Of a DNA stretch of 8,917 nt, positions 1 through 6,475 are shown piece after piece. The notes under the pieces are model-generated. The model ran no database searches, was not told the DNA's origin, and saw only the letters and a program-made list of their open reading frames with translations. The translations under genes and the position numbers were made by a program. The stretch is from an uncultured Clostridia bacterium (GTDB lineage: Bacteria; Bacillota; Clostridia; Christensenellales; CAG-138), in contig CALGGM010000010.1 in NCBI GenBank assembly GCA_937915925.1, positions 1-8,917 of the forward strand, read 5' to 3'. Position 1 is the stretch's first letter; every line of letters starts with the position of its first letter.

Positions 1-1
1 C

Positions 2-670
2 TGCGGCGCGTGCGGCTATGCCGGCTGCGACGCAATGGCGGCGGCGATCGTCGCGGGCGAAGCGCCGGTCAACGGCTGTCCCGTCGGCGGCGCGCCCGTT
101 GCGGAAAAGATCGGCGGCATCATGGGTACCGACGCGGAGATCCTTGAGCGCAAGGTCGCGTTCGTCCGCTGCAAGGGTACCTGCGACGCGTGTAAGACGC
201 AGGGCAATTACGTCGGCATCAACGACTGCCGCGCGGCTGCGCTTGCGGGCATCAATTTGAAAGACTGCGATTACGGCTGCATGGGGCTCGGCTCCTGCGT
301 TACCGTCTGTCCGCAGGGCGCGATCAAGATCATCGACGGCGTTGCGGTCGTGAACCGGAAGCTGTGCGTCGCCTGTGGGCTTTGCGTCAAGGCGTGCCCG
401 AAGGGGCTCATCGAGCTCGTTCCGGAAAGCAAGCACGTCGCGGTGCAATGTATGAATCGCGACAAGGGTCCGCAGGTCAAGAAGGTCTGCTCGAACGGCT
501 GCATCGGCTGCACGCTCTGCACGCGCCAGTGCGCGTTCGACGCGATCCACATGGACGGAAACCTTGCAAAGGTCACCTATGAAAACTGCACGCAATGCGG
601 CAAGTGCGTTGCGAGGTGCCCGTCGGGCGTCATCACGCCGCCCTGCCCCACCGTGCAGAAGGAGGCGTAA
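2..670 (+). CDS. rnfB: RnfB, iron-sulfur subunit of the Rnf complex (5' end missing)
   Basis: The Rnf complex is a membrane ion pump that couples electron transfer between reduced ferredoxin and NAD to Na+ or H+ translocation. RnfB is its cytoplasmic-facing multi-cluster subunit. The gene enters the window already open; 222 residues are visible and the N-terminal membrane helix is cut off. Visible residues 1-26 hold the RnfB-type four-Cys motif (C1, C4, C9, C26). There follow C57/C61/C64/C76, then ferredoxin-type cysteine sets at C89-C103, C122-C132 (CxxCxxCxxxCP), C163-C177 and C196-C206 (CxxCxxCxxxCP), so at least five [4Fe-4S] clusters are likely. Clostridial rnf operons usually run C-D-G-E-A-B, so the other subunits should lie just upstream. 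nrfA follows after only 3 bases, and its ribosome site lies inside the end of this gene. The family call is secure. Confidence 0.93.
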   Translation, partial: CGACGYAGCDAMAAAIVAGEAPVNGCPVGGAPVAEKIGGIMGTDAEILERKVAFVRCKGTCDACKTQGNYVGINDCRAAALAGINLKDCDYGCMGLGSCVTVCPQGAIKIIDGVAVVNRKLCVACGLCVKACPKGLIELVPESKHVAVQCMNRDKGPQVKKVCSNGCIGCTLCTRQCAFDAIHMDGNLAKVTYENCTQCGKCVARCPSGVITPPCPTVQKEA

Positions 671-673
671 GCT

Positions 674-1996
674 ATGGAGAAACGAAATCAAGCCGCAAAG
701 CTCATCATCGGCACGGTCGTCGTGATCATTGCCGTGCTGTTTTTAGCCGGCATCGTCGGTCGGCACGACGTGACGTACAAGGGTTCGCCGCTTTCGCGCG
801 AGGACATCGTTTACGAAACGGTCGAAGCGCCGAAGGCAACGAGCGCGGACGGCACGATCACCGCAGACGACTGGAATGCGATCTATCCCGACATCGTCTT
901 CACGATGAGCAACAACTCGACCAACTACGAGGTCGTGGATTACCTCGAGCTGGATCCGTACCTCATCGAGATCTACGAGGGCTACGGCTTTGCAAAGGAC
1001 TACGGCAGCGCGCGCGGTCACTCCTTCACGCTGGAGGACGTCGCAAAGACCGGCAGACCCCATGCGCTTGCGAACTGTCTGACCTGCAAGACGCCGAACT
1101 TCACGAAGCTCGTAAACGACGAGGGCGAGGGCGTTTATTCCCGTCCGTTCGACGAGGTGTACGCGCAGATCACCGAAAGCGGCGGCGAGACCGTCAGCTG
1201 CTACACCTGCCACGGCAACAACCCCGGCAACGGCACCGAACCCAAGGAAAACCTCACGGTGACCCACGGCTACATCACGCTTGCGCTCGGCGACAACATC
1301 AACACGATCGACGCCGGCGTGCTCGCGTGCGGACAGTGCCACATCGAGTATTACTTCGATCCGGACACCAAGGCGACCAGAATGCCGCACAGCTCCGTCG
1401 AAGCCATGACGCCCGAAGCGACCTACGACTACTACACGCAGATCGGCTTCTCCGACTGGACGCAGGAAAGCACCGGCGCAAAGATGCTGAAGGTGCAGCA
1501 TCCGGAAATGGAGACCGTCCTTTTGGGCAAGCATGCAGGTACGCTGAACTGCGCCGACTGCCATATGCCGGTCGTGCAGAACCCGAACACGCAGAACATC
1601 TACCACAGCCACACGCTGGTGAGCCCGCTTGAGGACGCGACGCTGCTCGCGACGTGCCTTGAATGCCATTCCGACCTTGATCCCAACATCAGGACGGCGG
1701 ACGACATGGTCGCGTTCGTGCGCAACATTCAGAGCCGCATCACCACGGAGGAGACGCGCGTGGGCAACCTGCTCGCCGCATTCAAAAACGCGCTCGCCGC
1801 GGCGAACCGGAACGGGACGCTGCCCGAGGAAACGCTGAACGAGGTCCGCGGGATCTATCGGAAGGCGCAGTGGTTCTTCGATTACTGCTACGTCGAGAAC
1901 TCCGAGGGCGCGCACAACTCCGACCTTGCGATGCACTGCCTTTCCACGGCGGAAGAACTGATCAACCAAGGCATGGCGCTTCTGAACGCCGATTAA
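674..1996 (+). CDS. nrfA: Ammonia-forming pentaheme cytochrome c nitrite reductase NrfA
   Basis: NrfA reduces nitrite to ammonium with six electrons on the outer face of the membrane. The 440-residue protein has the full heme set: the active-site lysine-ligated motif CLTCK (C135, C138, K139) and four CxxCH motifs at 176-180, 219-223, 293-297 and 328-332. Active-site residues known from E. coli and Wolinella NrfA are recognisable: R114 in ARGH, Y226 in CHIEYY, and H276 in KVQHPE, with E225, K273 and Q275 placed as calcium-site ligands. Residues 9-28 form one hydrophobic helix after a basic start, with no clear cleavage site, so it probably acts as a signal anchor. The start is set by AAGGAGG at 659-665, 8 bases before the ATG. 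No nrfH gene for the usual quinol-oxidising partner is adjacent. Placement between rnfB and resB/ccsA suggests Rnf-linked electron supply (inference) and dedicated heme attachment. Confidence 0.95.
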   Translation: MEKRNQAAKLIIGTVVVIIAVLFLAGIVGRHDVTYKGSPLSREDIVYETVEAPKATSADGTITADDWNAIYPDIVFTMSNNSTNYEVVDYLELDPYLIEIYEGYGFAKDYGSARGHSFTLEDVAKTGRPHALANCLTCKTPNFTKLVNDEGEGVYSRPFDEVYAQITESGGETVSCYTCHGNNPGNGTEPKENLTVTHGYITLALGDNINTIDAGVLACGQCHIEYYFDPDTKATRMPHSSVEAMTPEATYDYYTQIGFSDWTQESTGAKMLKVQHPEMETVLLGKHAGTLNCADCHMPVVQNPNTQNIYHSHTLVSPLEDATLLATCLECHSDLDPNIRTADDMVAFVRNIQSRITTEETRVGNLLAAFKNALAAANRNGTLPEETLNEVRGIYRKAQWFFDYCYVENSEGAHNSDLAMHCLSTAEELINQGMALLNAD

Positions 1997-2010
1997 CCCA
2001 TCAACCGATC

Positions 2011-2044
2011 GCGGCAAAGGAACGGGCTTTCGCTCCTTTGCCGC
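2011..2044 (+). terminator. Perfect 11-bp stem-loop between nrfA and resB (attenuator or processing site)
   Basis: GCGGCAAAGGA at 2011-2021 is the exact reverse complement of TCCTTTGCCGC at 2034-2044, with a 12-base loop. The downstream run is ATTCTTTCATCCT, which is pyrimidine-rich but is not a clean T-tract. It could therefore be a partial terminator or an mRNA 3'-end stabiliser that lets nrfA be expressed above resB/ccsA. It lies 14 bases ahead of the resB ATG. Confidence 0.6.
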
Positions 2045-2057
2045 ATTCTTTCATCCT

Positions 2058-3314
2058 ATGGAGATCCTGAAAAAAATCTACAAATTTATCGCATCGATGA
2101 AGTTTGCGATCATCCTGCTGGTCGTCGTGGCGATCGCCTGCATGGTCGGAAGCCTCGTCCCGCAGGGCGAGCAGTTTGCGCTGTACCGCGACTCGTACTC
2201 CGAGCGCACCGCGGCGTTCATCCTCGCGTTTCATCTGGACGACGTGTTCCACAGCTGGTGGTTCATCACGATCACGGCGATGCTCTGCCTCTCCCTCGTG
2301 CTCTGCAACATCACCCGCGTGCGCGCGCTGATCCGAAAAACGAAGGACGCGGCGATCCCCGAACGCGCGGCGGCGGAGACCCCGAGCGTTTCCGAAAGCG
2401 GCGTAAACGATCCGCTGTCCGTCTTTCGGCGGCTTCGGTTTTTCAAGCCGCAGTCCGCAAGCATCGACGGACGCGAAGCGCTGTTCGCCTACCGCAACCG
2501 CCCCGGATTCTGGGGCGCGTGGGTGTGCCACCTCGGGATCCTGTTCATCGTGCTCGGCTACGCGCTCGGACAAATGACGCTGTTCTCCGCGACCGTGTAC
2601 GGCACGCCGGGACAGGTGAAGCCGATTGAGGGTACGACCGCCGAGGTCACGATCGACGGCTTCGAGACGCAGCGCAACGACGAGGGCTTTATCGAGCAGT
2701 ACACGACCGCGCTGACCGTGACGGACACGAAGACCGGCTTAAAGCAAAGCGGCACGTCGAGCGTCAACCATCCCGCGGTGCTCGATGGCTACAAGCTCTA
2801 TCAGACCGCAAGCGGCGACGCGGTGCGGGTCACGATCGCGGAAAACGGCGTGCCGTTTGAGACCGCGGACCTGTGCGTGGGCGAGGAGCTTACGGTTTCG
2901 TTCCTGCCGGGGTTCTCGCTATATCTGAACGCGTACGAGCCCGATCACAACGGGCAGCCCGCCTATCACGTCCTGTTCTTCTATCAGGGACAGCACATGG
3001 AATCCGGCAGAAACTACATCGCGCCCGGCGGCGTGATCGACCTGGAACCGTACACGATCACGTTCTCCGAGCCGATCGAGTACACGCTATTGCGCGTCAA
3101 GAAGGATTCGTTCTCGTGGCTCGTGCTCGTAGGCGCGGTGCTCACCACGCTCGGGCTGTTCCTCGCGCTGTACGTCGTGCCGGAATCGCTCTGGGCGGTC
3201 CGGGACGAGGACGGCACGTGGACGGTTTTCGGCAAGAGCAGGAAGCTTGCGCCGCTGTTCCTTGAGCAATTTCAGCGTGCCTCGCACGGCAAAGGAAAGG
3301 AGGCAAAGCAATGA
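2058..3314 (+). CDS. resB: ResB/CcsB-type cytochrome c maturation protein
   Basis: ResB forms, with CcsA/ResC, the system II synthetase that carries heme across the membrane and attaches it to CxxCH (and here probably CxxCK) motifs of apocytochromes. The 418-residue protein has the family layout: helix 1 at about 17-35 followed by LVPQG, helix 2 at about 67-85, helix 3 at 152-170 containing H158 (the conserved transmembrane His), a long outside domain from about 175 to 345, and helix 4 at about 353-373. The opening MEILKKIYKFIASMKF is typical of the family, which supports this ATG. However, the 13 bases before it are pyrimidine-rich with no Shine-Dalgarno match. An AAAGGA at 2015-2020 is locked in the upstream stem-loop. 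The gene overlaps ccsA by 4 bases. With no other c-type cytochrome gene in the window, NrfA is its obvious client. Confidence 0.9.
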   Translation: MEILKKIYKFIASMKFAIILLVVVAIACMVGSLVPQGEQFALYRDSYSERTAAFILAFHLDDVFHSWWFITITAMLCLSLVLCNITRVRALIRKTKDAAIPERAAAETPSVSESGVNDPLSVFRRLRFFKPQSASIDGREALFAYRNRPGFWGAWVCHLGILFIVLGYALGQMTLFSATVYGTPGQVKPIEGTTAEVTIDGFETQRNDEGFIEQYTTALTVTDTKTGLKQSGTSSVNHPAVLDGYKLYQTASGDAVRVTIAENGVPFETADLCVGEELTVSFLPGFSLYLNAYEPDHNGQPAYHVLFFYQGQHMESGRNYIAPGGVIDLEPYTITFSEPIEYTLLRVKKDSFSWLVLVGAVLTTLGLFLALYVVPESLWAVRDEDGTWTVFGKSRKLAPLFLEQFQRASHGKGKEAKQ

Positions 3315-4162
3315 TTCAGGCGGAAAGCATCGTATTTCTGATCACGCTCGTCCTGTACTTTTGCGTGATGCTTCTCTATTTCCTGTACGTCGCGATCAAA
3401 AAGCCCGCGCTCGAAAAGCTTGCCATCCGCGCGCAGGCGTGCGTGCTGATCGTGCATACGGCGGCGATCGTGCTGCGCGGCATCGCCATGGGCAGACTGC
3501 CGATGGCAAACCAGTACGAATTCTCCACCGCGTTCGCCTGGGCGCTGTGCCTTGTGAGCCTGATCTTCATTCTGAAGTTCCGCTTCCCCGTGCTCGGCGC
3601 GTTCAGCTCCCCCGTGACGCTTTTGATCGCGCTGTACGCCGGGCTTAACAAGCTGAACGAGATGAAGGTCATCGCGGCAAACGGCGCGGACAGCATTCGA
3701 AATCTGATGCCGGCTTTGAGAAGCTCGTGGCTCGGCATTCACGTTTCCACGGTCATCATCGCATACGGCGCGTTCGGCGTGTCGTTCGTGCTGTCGATCA
3801 TCTTCCTGCTGCGCGATCGCATGAAGGAAAACGGGTTCTGGGATCAGCACATCCCGAAGAAGGAAAAGCTCGACACGATCAGCTACCGCAGCGTGTCGCT
3901 CGGCATGATGTTTCTGACGGTCACGATCAATATCGGCGGCATCTGGGCGGAGAACGCGTGGGGCAGCTATTGGACGTGGGACCCGAAGGAGACGTGGGCG
4001 CTGGTGACGTGGATGATCTATCTCGTGTACCTGCACCTTCGCATCCGAAAGGGCTGGAACGGCAGGATCGCCGCGATCATCGGCGTGATCGGGTTTATCG
4101 CCGTGCTGTTTACCTACATCGGCGTGAACACGCTTCTGCCGGGTCTGCACAGCTATAAATAA
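3311..4162 (+). CDS. ccsA: CcsA/ResC heme-handling cytochrome c assembly protein
   Basis: This is the WWD-domain partner of ResB in system II cytochrome c biogenesis. The 283-residue protein is almost wholly membrane helices, about eight. The tryptophan-rich heme-handling signature lies at 217-229 (WGSYWTWDPKETW). Histidines expected to hold heme are visible at H144 (in GIHVST) and H280 (in GLHSY), and a further transmembrane His at H49. The NQYEF motif at 67-71 is also family-typical. Translation is probably coupled to resB: the ATG overlaps the resB stop as ATGA, and GGAAAGGAGG lies just upstream inside resB. In Wolinella the NrfA-dedicated version is a fused CcsBA protein (NrfI); here the two halves are separate genes next to nrfA. 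A hairpin follows at 4196-4226. Confidence 0.93.
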   Translation: MIQAESIVFLITLVLYFCVMLLYFLYVAIKKPALEKLAIRAQACVLIVHTAAIVLRGIAMGRLPMANQYEFSTAFAWALCLVSLIFILKFRFPVLGAFSSPVTLLIALYAGLNKLNEMKVIAANGADSIRNLMPALRSSWLGIHVSTVIIAYGAFGVSFVLSIIFLLRDRMKENGFWDQHIPKKEKLDTISYRSVSLGMMFLTVTINIGGIWAENAWGSYWTWDPKETWALVTWMIYLVYLHLRIRKGWNGRIAAIIGVIGFIAVLFTYIGVNTLLPGLHSYK

Positions 4163-4195
4163 TACAATCCGACGCATATTCATTCACAAAACAAT

Positions 4196-4226
4196 GGCCG
4201 CGCTCTTGACGGAGGCGGTCGTTTTT
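4196..4226 (+). terminator. Probable terminator of the rnf-nrfA-resB-ccsA transcript
   Basis: GGCCGC (4196-4201) pairs with GCGGTC (4215-4220), one G-U pair included. Inside this, CTC (4203-4205) pairs with GAG (4212-4214), with one bulged base. The six-base loop is TTGACG (4206-4211), and GTTTTT follows at 4221-4226. The stem is moderate and the T-tract good. The loop is also the -35 box of the next promoter. Confidence 0.55.
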
Positions 4227-4234
4227 GATATGAT
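4206..4234 (+). promoter_or_regulatory. Sigma-A type promoter for the phosphoribosyltransferase-like gene
   Basis: A -35 box TTGACG (4206-4211) and a -10 box TATGAT (4229-4234) are separated by exactly 17 bases. Transcription would begin near 4241, about 25 bases before the ATG at 4266, leaving room for AGGAGG at 4252-4257. The upstream gene ends at 4162, so an independent start here is expected. Confidence 0.8.
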
Positions 4235-4265
4235 ATAAGGTACAAAAAAGCAGGAGGTTTCAAGG

Positions 4266-4910
4266 ATGTCGATTCAAATGCGGGAAATTCACAACCCCAA
4301 CAACAGCAATCTTCCTCTGCGCGTCGCCAAAGGGCATTTTGCTACGAGCCACAGCCACATCAACTATTACGTTGACCTGACCATGACCAAGTACTGCCTG
4401 CCCGAAGCACGCGAAGCGGCGATCCATCTTGCGAACCGGTTCAAGGCGACCGCAATCGTGGACACGATCCTCTGTCTCGACGGAACCGAGGTCATCGGCG
4501 CCTGCATGGCAAGCGAGCTTTCTAAGCAGAGCTACACCAGCATGAACGCCGGACGTCCGATCTGCGTCGTCACGCCCGAGCACACGACCGGCAGCCAGCT
4601 CCTGTTCCGCGACAACACCGCGCCCATGATCCGCGACAAGCACGTCCTGATCCTCGCGGCGTCCGTCTCCACCGGTTATACCGTCCTCGGCGCGGTCGAG
4701 GCGATCCGCTATTACGGCGGCGAGACGGTCGGTATCTGCTCGATCCTCGCGAATATGAAGGAATGCGCAGGCATCCCCGTCGTGGGTATCTGCGACACCA
4801 CGAATATCTGGGAAGACTATGAGAGCTTCCCGGCGCACGAATGTCCGCAGTGCAAGGCAGGCGTCAAGCTCGACGCCATGGTCAACACCTACGGATTCTC
4901 GAGCTTTTAA
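4266..4910 (+). CDS. Divergent orotate phosphoribosyltransferase-like protein
   Basis: The 214-residue protein has the overall pattern of a type I phosphoribosyltransferase. It carries a core segment HVLILAASVSTGYT (126-139) followed by a helix and strand (GAVEAIRYYGGETVGIC), which matches the PRPP-binding region of PyrE-like enzymes. In active enzymes this loop normally begins with two acidic residues (E/D-D before xxTTG); here the aligned positions are A131-A132. The C-terminus carries HECPQCKAG (191-199) and then VNTYGFSSF, resembling the tail of PyrE-like proteins. Substrate and reaction cannot be told: it may be a pseudo-enzyme, a purine/pyrimidine salvage enzyme with altered chemistry, or a nucleotide sensor. 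AGGAGG at 4252-4257 fixes the start. It has its own promoter and its own terminator, so it is a single-gene unit. No pyrimidine biosynthesis genes lie beside it. Confidence 0.72.
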   Translation: MSIQMREIHNPNNSNLPLRVAKGHFATSHSHINYYVDLTMTKYCLPEAREAAIHLANRFKATAIVDTILCLDGTEVIGACMASELSKQSYTSMNAGRPICVVTPEHTTGSQLLFRDNTAPMIRDKHVLILAASVSTGYTVLGAVEAIRYYGGETVGICSILANMKECAGIPVVGICDTTNIWEDYESFPAHECPQCKAGVKLDAMVNTYGFSSF

Positions 4911-4923
4911 GCTTTGCAAAGAC

Positions 4924-4947
4924 CGTCCGATCCGTTCGGGCGTTTTT
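4924..4947 (+). terminator. Intrinsic terminator after the phosphoribosyltransferase-like gene
   Basis: CGTCCGA (4924-4930) pairs over 7 bp (one G-U) with TCGGGCG (4936-4942) around a 5-base loop, directly followed by TTTTT (4943-4947). It stands only 30 bases before the superoxide reductase start, so that gene needs its own promoter or regulated read-through. Confidence 0.82.
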
Positions 4948-4961
4948 GATACCCTATCAAA
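4945..4961 (+). promoter_or_regulatory. Perfect palindrome TTTGATA-CCC-TATCAAA upstream of superoxide reductase
   Basis: The 7-base arms are exact reverse complements with a 3-base spacer. The site lies between the terminator T-tract and the AGGAGG (4964-4969) of the superoxide reductase gene, a good place for an operator. It resembles an FNR/CRP-family site (TTGAT...ATCAA), but the spacing is 5 rather than the usual 4. The regulator is therefore not assigned. Confidence 0.5.
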
Positions 4962-4977
4962 TGAGGAGGCAACTACT

Positions 4978-5352
4978 ATGGAAATGAAGTTCTATCGCTG
5001 TGAAATCTGCGGTCAGATCGTTGCAATCGTAAAGAAGACGGCTTGCCCCGTCGTATGCTGCGGCAAGCCGATGAAGGAGATCGTCCCGGGCACGAGCGAC
5101 GGCGCGGTCGAAAAGCACGTCCCGGTCGTCGAGGTCAAGGGCGATACCGTCGTCGTCAAGGTCGGCGCAGTTGCGCACCCGATGCTCCCCGAACATTACA
5201 TCGAGTGGGTCTCTCTTCAGACCAAGTTCGGCAATCAGAGAAAGGCATTAAACCCCGGTGACGCGCCCGAGGTTTGCTTCAAGCTCTGCGAGGGCGACGA
5301 GGTCGAGGCGGTCTATGCCTACTGCAACCTGCACAGCCTGTTCAAGGCATAA
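4978..5352 (+). CDS. dfx: Desulfoferrodoxin (two-iron superoxide reductase)
   Basis: This enzyme reduces superoxide to hydrogen peroxide in the cytoplasm of anaerobes without making oxygen. The 124-residue protein has both iron sites. Center I (desulforedoxin-like) is C8, C11, C27, C28. Center II is the square-pyramidal catalytic iron with H47, H67, H73, H119 and axial C116, in motifs EKHVPV, AHPMLPEHYIEW and CNLH. The catalytic-loop E45 and K46 are intact. The reading frame is open further upstream, but AGGAGG at 4964-4969 and the homology to known proteins place the start at 4978. Rubrerythrin follows 9 bases downstream. The pair makes sense as a pathway: superoxide to peroxide here, peroxide to water by rubrerythrin. 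A palindrome just upstream is a candidate operator. Confidence 0.96.
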   Translation: MEMKFYRCEICGQIVAIVKKTACPVVCCGKPMKEIVPGTSDGAVEKHVPVVEVKGDTVVVKVGAVAHPMLPEHYIEWVSLQTKFGNQRKALNPGDAPEVCFKLCEGDEVEAVYAYCNLHSLFKA

Positions 5353-5361
5353 GGAGAAGCC

Positions 5362-5898
5362 ATGAGCAAATACACAGGCACAAAAACCGAACAGAACCTG
5401 CTCGCCGCGTTTGCCGGCGAATCGCAGGCGCGCAACAAGTACACCTACTTTGCGTCCAAGGCGAAGAAGGAAGGCTATGAGCAGATCGCCGCGCTGTTTT
5501 TAAAGACCGCGGACAACGAGAAGGAACACGCGAAGATGTGGTTCAAGGAGCTTGACGGCATCGGCACGACCGCAGAAAACCTCAAAGCTGCCGCCGACGG
5601 CGAGAACTTCGAGTGGACCGACATGTACGAGGGCTTTGCGGTGACCGCTGAGGAAGAAGGATTTTCGGAGCTTGCCGAGAAGTTCCGCCTCGTCGCCGCG
5701 ATCGAAAAGCACCACGAGGAACGCTATCGCGCGCTGTTGAAAAACGTCGAGACCGCCGCTGTCTTCGAAAAAAGCGAGGTCAAGGTCTGGGAATGCCGCA
5801 ACTGCGGACATATCGTCATCGGCGAAAAGGCGCCGGACGTCTGCCCCACCTGCGCCCACCCGCAGGCATATTTCGAGGTCAACTGCGAAAATTATTGA
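5362..5898 (+). CDS. rbr: Rubrerythrin (NAD(P)H-linked peroxide reductase)
   Basis: Rubrerythrin reduces hydrogen peroxide to water at a non-sulfur di-iron site, fed with electrons through its own rubredoxin domain. The 178-residue protein has the standard order. A four-helix ferritin-like domain comes first, with probable iron ligands E20, E53, H56, E81, E84, E115 and H118 (motifs GESQAR, DNEKEHA, GENFEW, EKHHEERY). A C-terminal rubredoxin domain follows, with C145, C148, C161 and C164. Length and motifs are those of an intact enzyme. AAGGAG (5351-5356) overlaps the superoxide reductase stop codon, so the two genes form one operon and their products probably act in sequence. A strong hairpin terminator follows. 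Confidence 0.96.
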   Translation: MSKYTGTKTEQNLLAAFAGESQARNKYTYFASKAKKEGYEQIAALFLKTADNEKEHAKMWFKELDGIGTTAENLKAAADGENFEWTDMYEGFAVTAEEEGFSELAEKFRLVAAIEKHHEERYRALLKNVETAAVFEKSEVKVWECRNCGHIVIGEKAPDVCPTCAHPQAYFEVNCENY

Positions 5899-5907
5899 CG
5901 CTTTCAT

Positions 5908-5940
5908 AAAAAACGTCGGAGGCTATCCTCCGGCGTTTTT
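5908..5940. terminator. Bidirectional terminator between rubrerythrin and the convergent membrane gene
   Basis: ACGTCGGAGG (5913-5922) pairs over 10 bp (one G-U) with CCTCCGGCGT (5927-5936) around the loop CTAT. Six A's precede the stem (5908-5913) and a T run follows it (5936-5940), so it can end transcription from both sides. It serves rubrerythrin on + and the membrane protein gene on -, whose stop lies at 5954. Confidence 0.9.
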
Positions 5941-5953
5941 ATATTACGCGATT

Positions 5954-6451
5954 TTACATCTTATGCTTATAGGTTCTGTAATCATTGATACATGACAAAA
6001 TCAGAATCGAAATCAGGATCAGGATTTCAAAATAGAACAAAACATTCAGCTTGTCAAAATACCTTGCGTGTAAGTATTTTGTAGAAAAATTGTGGAAAAA
6101 AGAATTGATACCTGCAATTGTTCCTACAACAAATGCCGCCAGCGCGATTGCGCTGCTGACAGACCCCACATATCTTATTGATTTACTGCCGATTATTTGA
6201 ATCCACGCAGACGCCAATACAACGGCCAGAGCTGTACAAATAATTATGGGGTACAGTTGCCACATTGCTGCATTTTCTATCAAATAAACAAAGCTGGTTT
6301 TGTACATTTCATAACTTATGCCGCCATAAGAAAAATCCGATAACCAATAATATGTAAAGAATCCATTGATAAACAGAAAGATAACCCCCAAAATACACAG
6401 AATAGAAAGAATGACCGTCGTTAGTTTTATTTTGCCTGTTTGTTTCTGCAT
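5954..6451 (-). CDS. Four-helix membrane protein of unknown function
   Basis: I do not recognise the family. The 165-residue protein has four hydrophobic segments at about 11-36, 67-88, 94-118 and 136-155, a basic N-terminus (QKQTGKIK) and a basic tail (YRTYKHKM). There are no catalytic-looking motifs and only three cysteines. On the - strand AAGGAGGT (plus-strand complement at about 6461-6468) precedes the ATG, and a consensus promoter lies further back, so it is very likely expressed. Base composition is clearly more AT-rich than the neighbours (for example 19 G/C of 60 at 6001-6060), which hints at horizontal acquisition. It is divergent from a small DNA-binding gene. In Firmicutes such pairs often join a repressor to a small membrane protein (DUF2975-type pairs are one example), but I cannot see the DUF2975 signature here. 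Confidence 0.8.
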   Translation of the reverse strand: MQKQTGKIKLTTVILSILCILGVIFLFINGFFTYYWLSDFSYGGISYEMYKTSFVYLIENAAMWQLYPIIICTALAVVLASAWIQIIGSKSIRYVGSVSSAIALAAFVVGTIAGINSFFHNFSTKYLHARYFDKLNVLFYFEILILISILILSCINDYRTYKHKM

Positions 6452-6475
6452 ACTTATAGCACCTCCTTATTCCAT

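Noticed and set aside
743..2017. Long open frame of 424 codons on the - strand opposite nrfA
   Set aside because: It lies antisense to a gene with five intact heme motifs and is rich in Arg/Val/Asp as expected for a GC-rich shadow frame; no recognisable domain.
3272..4183. Long open frame of 303 codons on the - strand opposite ccsA
   Set aside because: Antisense to a clear WWD-domain protein; composition (Arg, His, Asp, Gln) is typical of a shadow of membrane-helix codons.
4945..4961. Calling the palindrome a true FNR box or a PerR/Fur box
   Set aside because: Spacing is one base too long for FNR, and the sequence does not match the PerR or Fur consensus; kept only as an unassigned operator candidate.
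4819..4977. Upstream extension of the superoxide reductase frame
   Set aside because: It would overlap the previous gene and run through its terminator; the AGGAGG at 4964-4969 and the family's usual N-terminus support 4978.
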